A DNA stretch of 6,421 bases, taken from positions 1 through 6,421 of the forward strand of contig DGOD01000182.1 of the NCBI GenBank assembly GCA_002389265.1. The letters run 5' to 3'. The notes under the pieces are model-generated. The model did not search any database and was not told the origin of the DNA. It saw nothing but the letters and a program-made list of their open reading frames with translations. Shown here piece after piece: positions 1 to 6,057 of this stretch; position 1 is the stretch's first letter, and each line of letters opens with the position of its first letter. The DNA comes from Gammaproteobacteria bacterium UBA4475. Lineage in GTDB: Bacteria; Pseudomonadota; Gammaproteobacteria; Pseudomonadales; Azotimanducaceae. Both the position numbers and the translations under genes were made by a program.

Positions 1-177
1 TGTCTGATGCTGCGGCAGCTCATGCGCATATCGAAAGCAGGCAGGCCATGGGTCGGGTATTACTGATTCCCTGATCGCATCAACCAGTCTGATCAGGCGA
101 AAGACTGCAAGTTCGCCCAGAGCTTGCTGGTGATTGAGGTAAGCCGCTGCCGGTTCGGCAAAATCCAAGTTATTCAT
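1..177 (-). CDS. Unrecognised protein, N-terminal fragment (runs off left edge)
   Basis: An open frame on the minus strand begins with ATG at 177 and stays open for all 59 codons to the window edge. The start is supported by a GAAGG ribosome binding site five bases upstream (complement of about 183-187). The peptide begins MNNLDFAEPAAAYLNHQQ and continues with a probable amphipathic helix (ALGELAVFRLIRLVDAIRES), followed by a Trp/Pro-containing stretch (PDPWPACF). There is no signal peptide or membrane segment, so it is probably cytoplasmic. I do not recognise the family. It is transcribed divergently from the CoA-transferase gene, so the two may share a control region. Confidence that it is a real gene rests on the start context and the sensible amino-acid composition; no function is proposed. 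Confidence 0.6.
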   Translation of the reverse strand, partial: MNNLDFAEPAAAYLNHQQALGELAVFRLIRLVDAIRESVIPDPWPACFRYAHELPQHQT

Positions 178-387
178 ACAGGCCTTCAGGTTGCACCAGG
201 TGGGTTAGGGATTCTTGGTGGGTGTCTTTTATCGTGAGTGCCTCTTGGATGGCCTATCTCAGTGCTGAAAAATTCTGCAGCCCGGCGTCGGTGATTGCCA
301 GGTTCTGGCCGGTCAAGTGGCATTGCATGCAGGGTCTTGCTAGGGGCATGATGGTCCTGCGAGGAAATGTCGGAGGAAGGAGTCTTC
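178..387. other. Divergent intergenic region
   Basis: These roughly 210 bases separate the minus-strand gene at the left from the CoA-transferase gene and must hold the promoters for one or both. I looked for -35/-10 pairs. The best plus-strand candidates are poor: TTGGAT at 245-250 with AAAAAT at 268-273 (17-base spacing), and TTGCAT at 323-328 with CATGAT at 347-352. Neither is convincing. Short open frames on both strands here lack ribosome binding sites and look like chance. No clear operator palindrome was seen. Confidence 0.5.
372..382 (+). promoter_or_regulatory. Ribosome binding site deciding the CoA-transferase start
   Basis: GGAGGAAGGAG contains two overlapping Shine-Dalgarno cores. 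AAGGAG (377-382) lies five bases before the ATG at 388, a near-ideal arrangement. The in-frame ATG at 367 lies upstream of this element and has only a weaker purine run (GAGGAAA) immediately before it, so 388 is preferred as the start. Confidence 0.8.
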
Positions 388-1803
388 ATGAATACTGCTT
401 TTCACGAACTGTTAGCGTTGCGGGGGCTTGAGTCGCCCACGGAAGCCATTGATTTGGTGGGCCAGGACCCCGTGCTGTCCACCCGCTTTACGTTGGGTGA
501 AACGGCGGCTGCGGTGTTCGCGGCTATCGGTGTTGGGGTGAATGACCTGTGGCAGCTGCAGACAGGACGCCGTCAGGACCTGAGCGTCAAACTATCCCAC
601 GCGGCGGCAGCGCTGCGCAGCTACAACTATTTTAATGTAGAAGAGCCTGCTGCCAGTGGTCATGATGCCAGTGCGGCATCAATTAATTGGGCCCTGCAGC
701 AACAGCGCCAGCGTATTTCCACGCCACATCCGACTCGGGATGGTCGATATTTCCTGCCACACATGGGATTGCCGCATTTAGCTCAGCGAGCGCTGGATAT
801 CCTTAAATGCGACTATGAGCTCGAGGCAGTGATCAATGCCGTGGCGGGCTGGGATGCCCTGGCCTTGGAAGAGGCGATTGCTGCTGTGGGTGGTTGTGGT
901 GCCATGGTGCGCACTGCTGCTGAGTGGGCGGCTCATCCACAAGGTCAGGCCTTGGCAGGGCGGCCATTAGTGGAGATCATCAAGATTGCGGACAGTCCGC
1001 CGGAACCGGTGGGGCTGGCAGGTACCCGTCGACCGTTGAGCGGTTTGAAGGTGTTGGATTTGACGCGCATTTTGGCGGGGCCGACTTGTGCCCGAACCCT
1101 AGCCGAACATGGTGCTGAGGTATTGATGGTGACCGCCGAGCATCTGCCGCAGGCAGATATGTTTGTTCGAGACACGAGCCATGGTAAACGTAGCTGCTTT
1201 CTCAATTTAGATGTGGACCTTGAGCGCCAACAGCTCCATGACTTGGTGCGCACCGCTGACGTGTTTTCCCAGGGCTATCGGCCTGATGTGCTGGCCAATC
1301 GTGGTCTATCACCGGCGGCACTGGCGGAAATTCGCCCTGGCATCATCTATACTTCGATGAATTGCTATGGCTTTGATGGTCCCTTCGCGGATCGAGCAGG
1401 TTGGGAACAGTTGGCCCAAGCCGTGACGGGTATTGCCGCGGAACAGGGTGGTGATAGGCCGGCATTGCTGCCGGCGGCGGCTTGTGACTACACCACCGGC
1501 TATCTCGCCGCTTACGGTACCTTGCTGGCGTTGGGTCGGCGAGCGCGAGAGGGTGGGGCCTATCATGTGCGGGTTTCTTTGTGTCAATCGGCGATGTATC
1601 TGCAGCGCCAGCGAAGGGTTGATTACACCCATGAAGGTATGGATATCGACCCTCGTGATCTGAATGATATTGTGAAGCTGACAGATAGCCCCTACGGCAA
1701 GATTCGTCATCTGGGCCCGGTCTTGCGGATGACCGAAACGCCGCCCCGCTGGGATTTACCGAGTACCCAGCTGGGTTCTCATGAGGCAGCGTGGCAAACC
1801 TGA
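388..1803 (+). CDS. CaiB/BaiF family III CoA-transferase, rearranged two-lobe form
   Basis: This is a 471-residue cytoplasmic protein. Family III enzymes move CoA between carboxylic acids through an aspartyl-CoA thioester, or racemise acyl-CoAs. The classic N-terminal lobe appears only from about residue 217: LSGLKVLDLTRILAGP, then HGKRS (265-269), QGYRPDVLA, and a predicted catalytic Asp367 in ACDYTTG. Residues 1-210 instead resemble the family's central and C-terminal parts: LGETAAAV with Glu38 in the Asp position, TGRRQDLSVKL, DGRYFLP (from 118), GWD (154-156) and EWAAHPQG (from 179). The last 40 residues (GKIRHLGPVLRM, then PSTQLGSHE) match the family's usual terminal segment. The order is therefore permuted relative to ordinary members of about 400 residues. 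As far as I recall, longer homologues with this order occur in bacteria and fungi. The substrate cannot be told. It is the first gene of a same-strand run of four and ends 51 bases before the antiporter. An alternative start at 367 would add seven residues. Confidence 0.88.
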   Translation: MNTAFHELLALRGLESPTEAIDLVGQDPVLSTRFTLGETAAAVFAAIGVGVNDLWQLQTGRRQDLSVKLSHAAAALRSYNYFNVEEPAASGHDASAASINWALQQQRQRISTPHPTRDGRYFLPHMGLPHLAQRALDILKCDYELEAVINAVAGWDALALEEAIAAVGGCGAMVRTAAEWAAHPQGQALAGRPLVEIIKIADSPPEPVGLAGTRRPLSGLKVLDLTRILAGPTCARTLAEHGAEVLMVTAEHLPQADMFVRDTSHGKRSCFLNLDVDLERQQLHDLVRTADVFSQGYRPDVLANRGLSPAALAEIRPGIIYTSMNCYGFDGPFADRAGWEQLAQAVTGIAAEQGGDRPALLPAAACDYTTGYLAAYGTLLALGRRAREGGAYHVRVSLCQSAMYLQRQRRVDYTHEGMDIDPRDLNDIVKLTDSPYGKIRHLGPVLRMTETPPRWDLPSTQLGSHEAAWQT

Positions 1804-1837
1804 GTTAAGCAACACTCAGCGCCTGAAATGGTTGCGC

Positions 1838-1844
1838 AAGGAGG
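1838..1844 (+). promoter_or_regulatory. Ribosome binding site deciding the antiporter start
   Basis: A perfect AAGGAGG lies ten bases before the ATG at 1855. The in-frame ATG at 1828 is upstream of this element and would place the Shine-Dalgarno sequence inside the gene, so 1855 is the better start. The protein then begins MDFVWILFAF, directly with its first hydrophobic helix, as is usual for this family. Confidence 0.75.
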
Positions 1845-1854
1845 CTCACCGCTA

Positions 1855-3450
1855 ATGGATTTTGTCTGGATTTTGTTTGCCTTTGGCTGTGGCCTGGGGG
1901 TGCGTGTGTTCTCCCTGCCGCCGCTGGTTGGCTATCTTGCTGCAGGGTTTATGCTGAATGGGCTCGGGGTGCGCCCCGCTGAGGGTTTGCAAACCCTGGC
2001 AGATCTTGGCATCACCTTAATGTTGTTTACGATTGGTCTAAAACTCAACTTGCGCGACCTGTTCAAGGTTGAAGTGTATGGCGGTGCGCTGTCGCATCTG
2101 GTGCTCTGGACCGGGCTGGTCAGTCTGTCGGTCGTGGGCCTGGGCGCGCTGATGCTGCCGCATTTTGCCGATATGGATTTTACAGGCGCGGCGCTACTGG
2201 CATTTGCTTGTAGTTTTTCTAGCACCGTCTGCATCGTCAAGCTGTTGGAAGAAAATGGTGAGCTGAAAACCCGCCATGGTCAGATCGCCATTGGCATTTT
2301 AGTGGTTCAGGATATCGCGGCCGTGTTGTTCATGGCATTTGCGACCCATGAGTTACCTTCGTTGTGGGCTGTGGGCTTGGTACTGCTGATTCCGGCTCGA
2401 CCCGTTCTATACCGCATCATGAATCATGCTGGCCACGGTGAGCTGTTGCCGTTGACCGGGTTTTTTCTGGCGCTGGGCGGGTATGAGCTGTTTAGTTTGC
2501 TGAACCTTAAAGGCGACCTCGGGGCCTTGGCGGCAGGGTTGTTATTGAGTCAACATGCTAAGTCGGGGGAACTAGCCAAGGCGCTGCTGAATTTTAAAGA
2601 CCTGTTTTTGATCGGTTTCTTTTTGTCCATTGGTTTCATCGCTCTACCAGACTGGCCCATGGTGATCAGTGCGGTGTTGTTAACCTTGTTACTGCCCCTG
2701 AAATTTTTGTTGTTTTTCGGTTTGTTTATTGTGCTTCGATTGCGTGCGCGCAGTAGTTACCTCGCGTCTCTGGCGCTCACTAACTACAGTGAGTTCGGCT
2801 TAATTGTGGCGGTCCTGTGTGTCAATACTGGCTGGCTAGACAAACAATGGCTAGTCATCCTCGCGCTGACAGTCGCCTTATCTTTCGTGTTTACCAGTGT
2901 GGTGCATCGATCGAGCCATGTCCTGTACAGTCGCCACAAAGACTTTATTCGACGCTTTGAATATCCTCAGCGACTGGTGGAAGACCTGCAACATGAACCT
3001 CTGGGAGCCGAAATTTTGGTGGTTGGTCTTGGTCGGGTGGGTAAAGGGGCGTTCCATGCGTTGCAGGCCGATCTCGGTGAGAAGGTCTGGGGTATGGATT
3101 CTGATATGGCACGAGTTAAGCGCCTGCAAGCTGAGCACTTGCATGTGTTTAACGGCGATGGCGAAGATGCAGAATTATGGGAGAACCTCGACATCTCTAA
3201 TATTCGCTTGATCCTGCTAGCCCTGCCGTCCATTGGTGACGTTCAAAATATTACAGCCCAGTTAAAAGGCGCTCAGTACGAAGGCAAGATAGCGGCTATC
3301 GCGCGCTACGAAGATGAGCGAATCACCTTGCTCGCGAGCGGTATTGACCGCGTTTTTAATTTCTATACGGAGGCCGGCAGTGGTTTTGCTGAGGAGAGCC
3401 TGGCGATGATTGAGGCCGACAAGCTGCAGTCCGAAGAAACGGCCGGCTGA
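1855..3450 (+). CDS. Kef/YbaL-type cation:proton antiporter (CPA2) with RCK_N domain
   Basis: This is a 531-residue inner-membrane protein. Residues 1 to about 350 are strongly hydrophobic, with about a dozen membrane segments. They carry recognisable monovalent cation:proton antiporter (CPA2) signatures: LPPLVGYLAAGF near the N-terminus, LGITLMLFTIGLKL, FSSTVCIVKLLEENGE, and QD at 152-153 in VVQDIAAV. Later come KGDLGALAAGLLLS and FKDLFLIGFFLSIGF. A soluble tail starts near 385 with a Rossmann NAD(H)-binding RCK/TrkA-N domain: EILVVGLGRVGKG contains GxGxxG at 391-396, and Asp415 ends the second strand (GMDSD). No second RCK_C domain follows, so the protein is shorter than E. coli KefC. Such proteins exchange K+ or Na+ for H+ and are gated through the cytoplasmic domain. 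The ion, and any glutathione gating, cannot be read here. It lies 51 bases after the CoA-transferase and 119 before the dehydrogenase. Confidence 0.9.
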   Translation: MDFVWILFAFGCGLGVRVFSLPPLVGYLAAGFMLNGLGVRPAEGLQTLADLGITLMLFTIGLKLNLRDLFKVEVYGGALSHLVLWTGLVSLSVVGLGALMLPHFADMDFTGAALLAFACSFSSTVCIVKLLEENGELKTRHGQIAIGILVVQDIAAVLFMAFATHELPSLWAVGLVLLIPARPVLYRIMNHAGHGELLPLTGFFLALGGYELFSLLNLKGDLGALAAGLLLSQHAKSGELAKALLNFKDLFLIGFFLSIGFIALPDWPMVISAVLLTLLLPLKFLLFFGLFIVLRLRARSSYLASLALTNYSEFGLIVAVLCVNTGWLDKQWLVILALTVALSFVFTSVVHRSSHVLYSRHKDFIRRFEYPQRLVEDLQHEPLGAEILVVGLGRVGKGAFHALQADLGEKVWGMDSDMARVKRLQAEHLHVFNGDGEDAELWENLDISNIRLILLALPSIGDVQNITAQLKGAQYEGKIAAIARYEDERITLLASGIDRVFNFYTEAGSGFAEESLAMIEADKLQSEETAG

Positions 3451-3569
3451 AACCATTGATTGTTCGCGCCCAATGCCTGGGCACGGTATCATCGAATCTG
3501 TCATAAGGCAGGGTCCGGAGTTTCAGGGCGCTCGCCGGTTCTAACATTATTTTGCAGGAGCGGTAATTT

Positions 3570-4712
3570 ATGCCGGATAATCTTCCCGAGGCATTAGAAA
3601 CGACCCGGTTGAGCATGCAACGGTTTATCGATACGGTCCTTGTCCCCCTCGATGGGAAACTGGAAACAACCACTAAAATCCCCTTAGAAATCCAGGAGCA
3701 GGTGCGGCAAGCCTCGCGGGCGGCAGGATTTTTCTATCGCACCCAGCCCCTTGAATTTGGTGGTAATCCCGCTGGTGCCCTTGAGTTGACACTGCTGCGT
3801 GAGATGCTGGCGGCGACCAATACACCGTTGGCCAGTTACGTCTTTGGCCCCGGACCTGGGTTGTTACATGCCGCTGAAGGCGAGCTTCGTAGCCGCTATC
3901 TAGAGCCCTTGATGCGCGGCGACAAGACCAGTGCTTTCGGCTTTACTGAGCCCGATACCGCACCTCGGCCGACCTGGGCAGTCCTCGAGGGCGACAGCCT
4001 GGTGGTCACGGGCCAGAAGTCCTATGTGACCGGTGGTGAGTCCTGTGATTTCGTCTGCATCCTAGTGAATGTGGAACAACCCGATGGTAGCCGGGCCGGG
4101 ACCGCGATGGTCGTGATTGACCGCGATGCCGATGGTGTGAGTATCGATAATGCCTTCACCTCAATGGAAGGCGGCGGGCATGTGTCCATGGTGTTTCAAC
4201 AGGTTCGTATACCGGTCACGCAGGTGATTGGCAAAATCGGTGAGGGCATGCCTCGGGCGCTGGGTAATATTGGTAATGTCAGGTTAATGGTTGCTGCGCA
4301 AGCCATGGGGATGTGCCTGTGGACTCTGGAGTACGTCGAGGCCCACCTCAAGTCGCCACATCGCAGTGGCGCGCCGCTCGGCGACCGTGAGGGCATCAGA
4401 TTACGGTATGCGGATATGCGCATCGAAACCTATGTGGCTCGCAGCGCTTTATATCGTACCGCGAGACTCGTAGAGTCTGGCGAAAACAGTGTCAATGAAG
4501 TCATCGCCACCAAAGTCTTTTGTACGGAAACAGCGGGCCGACTGATTGATATGGCGGTACAACTGGTAGGCGGCCAGGCCCTTGTTCAAGGTCATCCATT
4601 GGAGGCGCTGTACCGCCAGGTACGGTCATTGCGACTGGTGGAAGGTGCCAGTGATTTATTGCGGATCAATCTTGTGAAGGGCCGGCTTGAACTACAGAAG
4701 GGCCGGGTCTGA
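3570..4712 (+). CDS. Acyl-CoA dehydrogenase family protein with shortened flavin loop
   Basis: This is a 380-residue cytoplasmic flavoprotein of normal family length. It is expected to oxidise an acyl-CoA to the 2,3-enoyl-CoA and pass electrons to ETF. An N-terminal helical domain is followed by a middle beta domain with FGFTEPD (T126 E127 P128) and GQKSYVTGGESCDF, then FQQVRIP and GEGMPRALG. The C-terminal helical domain has AAQAMGM, LVGGQALVQGHPLEALYR and LVEGASDLLR. Glu358 in that last motif aligns with the catalytic base of MCAD-like members (YEGT). The usual AGSD residues after TEP are missing: TEPDTAPRPTW runs about four residues shorter than the family pattern, so flavin contacts or substrate range may differ. 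AGGAG at 3556-3560, nine bases upstream, supports the ATG. Its stop TGA shares one base with an ATG at 4712. The position after a CoA-transferase fits a shared acyl-CoA pathway. Confidence 0.9.
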   Translation: MPDNLPEALETTRLSMQRFIDTVLVPLDGKLETTTKIPLEIQEQVRQASRAAGFFYRTQPLEFGGNPAGALELTLLREMLAATNTPLASYVFGPGPGLLHAAEGELRSRYLEPLMRGDKTSAFGFTEPDTAPRPTWAVLEGDSLVVTGQKSYVTGGESCDFVCILVNVEQPDGSRAGTAMVVIDRDADGVSIDNAFTSMEGGGHVSMVFQQVRIPVTQVIGKIGEGMPRALGNIGNVRLMVAAQAMGMCLWTLEYVEAHLKSPHRSGAPLGDREGIRLRYADMRIETYVARSALYRTARLVESGENSVNEVIATKVFCTETAGRLIDMAVQLVGGQALVQGHPLEALYRQVRSLRLVEGASDLLRINLVKGRLELQKGRV

Positions 4713-4816
4713 TGTTTGCCTTGCTGACATTTGATCTGAGTCAGGGGCATTGGTCGTTAAGCCGCGCTAGGCTGCGCCATGCTTTGTTCCTGGATTTTTT
4801 GCTATTGGGTTTTTTT

Positions 4817-6010
4817 ATGCCGCATCGCCGCCTGGTTTGTCTGTCAGTACTGTTTGGGTTTTCTGTCCTCGCGAGCGTGTCGACAACCGCTGCTGACGAT
4901 ATGTCCGTGACTGACAAAGTGATGAATGAGAGGGTTAATGAGCGGATGAATGACGGGCTGCATGCAGATATGGTCCAGATCGGCGACCAACTGTTGTTGA
5001 TCTTGCCGAGCTTGCACGCTGATTCTGTGGACCGCGAAGCCCTGCGTCAGAACATGCTACGCCTGGCGCAATTACTCGATCAGGCTCAACCACATTTGCA
5101 ACAGGCGCCCGGGGACTATAGCAGCACCTATCAGCAGCCCTATGACATGTTGCGTGAAAGTCTGGCCCAGGCGGTAGAGATGACTGACGTCGCTAATCTG
5201 AAGTTTGTGAAGTCCAGTCTGACTGAAACCTTTGAGCTCTGTGCTGCCTGCCACACGCAGGACAAGCAATCCCGCCGGATTCTCGGAATCAGTAAAATCA
5301 AGTCGTTAGATGAGTTTTTAGCGGGTGAATACAGCTATCTCACTCGAGACTACGATTCTGCACTAGTGTCTTTTGCTAATGTGCTGGACGATAAAAACAG
5401 TAGTCCTGACGATAGGTCAAAGGCGCTTGACAGGATTTTGATTATCGAAGTTGAGGTGAAGGCGGATTTAAATGCGGGTATTCAGCAGCTTGAACTCTTG
5501 CGCGGTTTGGGTAAAGGCAATGCTGCCGAACTCACACAGTTGGGCGACTGGATTGAAGTATTGCGGCAGGTGCAGTTGGCGCCGAAATCGGCCTCACCAC
5601 AACATAAGAAGAGCATTCTTGAGTTGGACACATTTTTACGTCTGCGCTGGCCGACGATCCAGGCTGGTCTGACCTGGCATGGCCAGACTGCCTATTGGAT
5701 GGTGATTCGTGGTGAGCTAAATCGATTGCTGAGGAGCGCCACCGACACCGCGGAAATGCCGCGGCTATATTACTGGCTTGCGGTTAGCGATCGGTCATTG
5801 AATTATCAATTTTTTGATTCATTGTCCCGGCGCTACCTCGAACAATGCGTTGAGCAATATCCCGCTCATGCCTATGGGCAAAAATGCCTGGCGGAGTACG
5901 AGACGCTAGTGACGACCTCATTCTCAGGCTCCGCCGGCACCTTCGTGCCCGTGCAAATTCAGCAGCGGTTGGACACCATGCGCCACCGCGTCAAGGGCGT
6001 GCAACGCTAG
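4817..6010 (+). CDS. Exported haem c protein: cytochrome c'-like domain plus helical C-terminal domain
   Basis: From ATG 4817 this encodes 397 residues starting with a typical Sec signal peptide (MPHRRLVCLSVLFGFSVLAS, cleavage near TTA/A at 25-26), so it is periplasmic. A single CxxCH haem c site, CAACH at 142-146, lies on what looks like the last helix of a four-helix bundle (KSSLTETFELCAACHTQDK). This resembles cytochrome c'/c-556 proteins, where the motif is near the domain end. Unlike them, about 250 more residues follow. These are mostly helical with one TPR-like stretch (YLTRDYDSALVSFANVL), Cys344 and Cys357 as the only other cysteines of the mature chain, and a Gly/Ser motif SGSAGTFVP (370-378). 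I do not recognise the C-terminal family. An in-frame ATG at 4712 overlaps the dehydrogenase stop, has GAAGGG nine bases upstream, and would add 35 residues with an extra hydrophobic patch. ATG 4817 has no clear Shine-Dalgarno sequence but gives the proper signal peptide. Haem attachment is confident; electron transfer versus ligand binding is open. Confidence 0.8.
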   Translation: MPHRRLVCLSVLFGFSVLASVSTTAADDMSVTDKVMNERVNERMNDGLHADMVQIGDQLLLILPSLHADSVDREALRQNMLRLAQLLDQAQPHLQQAPGDYSSTYQQPYDMLRESLAQAVEMTDVANLKFVKSSLTETFELCAACHTQDKQSRRILGISKIKSLDEFLAGEYSYLTRDYDSALVSFANVLDDKNSSPDDRSKALDRILIIEVEVKADLNAGIQQLELLRGLGKGNAAELTQLGDWIEVLRQVQLAPKSASPQHKKSILELDTFLRLRWPTIQAGLTWHGQTAYWMVIRGELNRLLRSATDTAEMPRLYYWLAVSDRSLNYQFFDSLSRRYLEQCVEQYPAHAYGQKCLAEYETLVTTSFSGSAGTFVPVQIQQRLDTMRHRVKGVQR

Positions 6011-6034
6011 TTCTGCGGTGCCCTTGATGGCGGT
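5985..6034. terminator. Imperfect inverted repeat between convergent genes, possible terminator
   Basis: Arms ACCGC-g-TCAAGGGC (5985-5998) and GCCCTTGA-tg-GCGGT (6020-6034) pair over 13 positions with one small asymmetric bulge and a loop of 21 bases. The left arm lies in the last codons of the haem protein gene and the stop codon is in the loop. Its place between two converging genes suggests a bidirectional transcription end. There is no T-tract on either side, so it is not a classical intrinsic terminator, and it could act instead as an mRNA-stabilising 3' hairpin. Confidence 0.4.
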
Positions 6035-6057
6035 TGTTGCAGGCGGCGACCGAATGC

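Noticed and set aside
186..389. Minus-strand open frame of 67 codons in the divergent gap
   Set aside because: No ribosome binding site precedes its ATG, the composition is Pro/Arg/His-rich as in chance frames, and it ends right at the better-supported divergent gene start.
222..431. Plus-strand open frame of 69 codons upstream of the CoA-transferase
   Set aside because: It overlaps the start of the real gene in another frame, has no Shine-Dalgarno sequence, and shows no recognisable domain.
1801..1818. TGAGT...ACTCA inverted repeat at the CoA-transferase stop
   Set aside because: A five-base stem with an eight-base loop is expected by chance, and the next gene starts 51 bases later with its own ribosome binding site.
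2878..3233. Several overlapping open frames on both strands inside the antiporter's RCK region
   Set aside because: They are shadows of a well-supported coding frame with a clear Rossmann motif, and they have no starts or domains of their own.
3468..3482. Short hairpin GCCCA-atgcc-TGGGC in the gap after the antiporter gene
   Set aside because: Only five base pairs and no T-run follow, so it is too weak to call a terminator. The 119-base gap otherwise shows no convincing promoter: TATCAT at 3487-3492 lacks a properly spaced -35.
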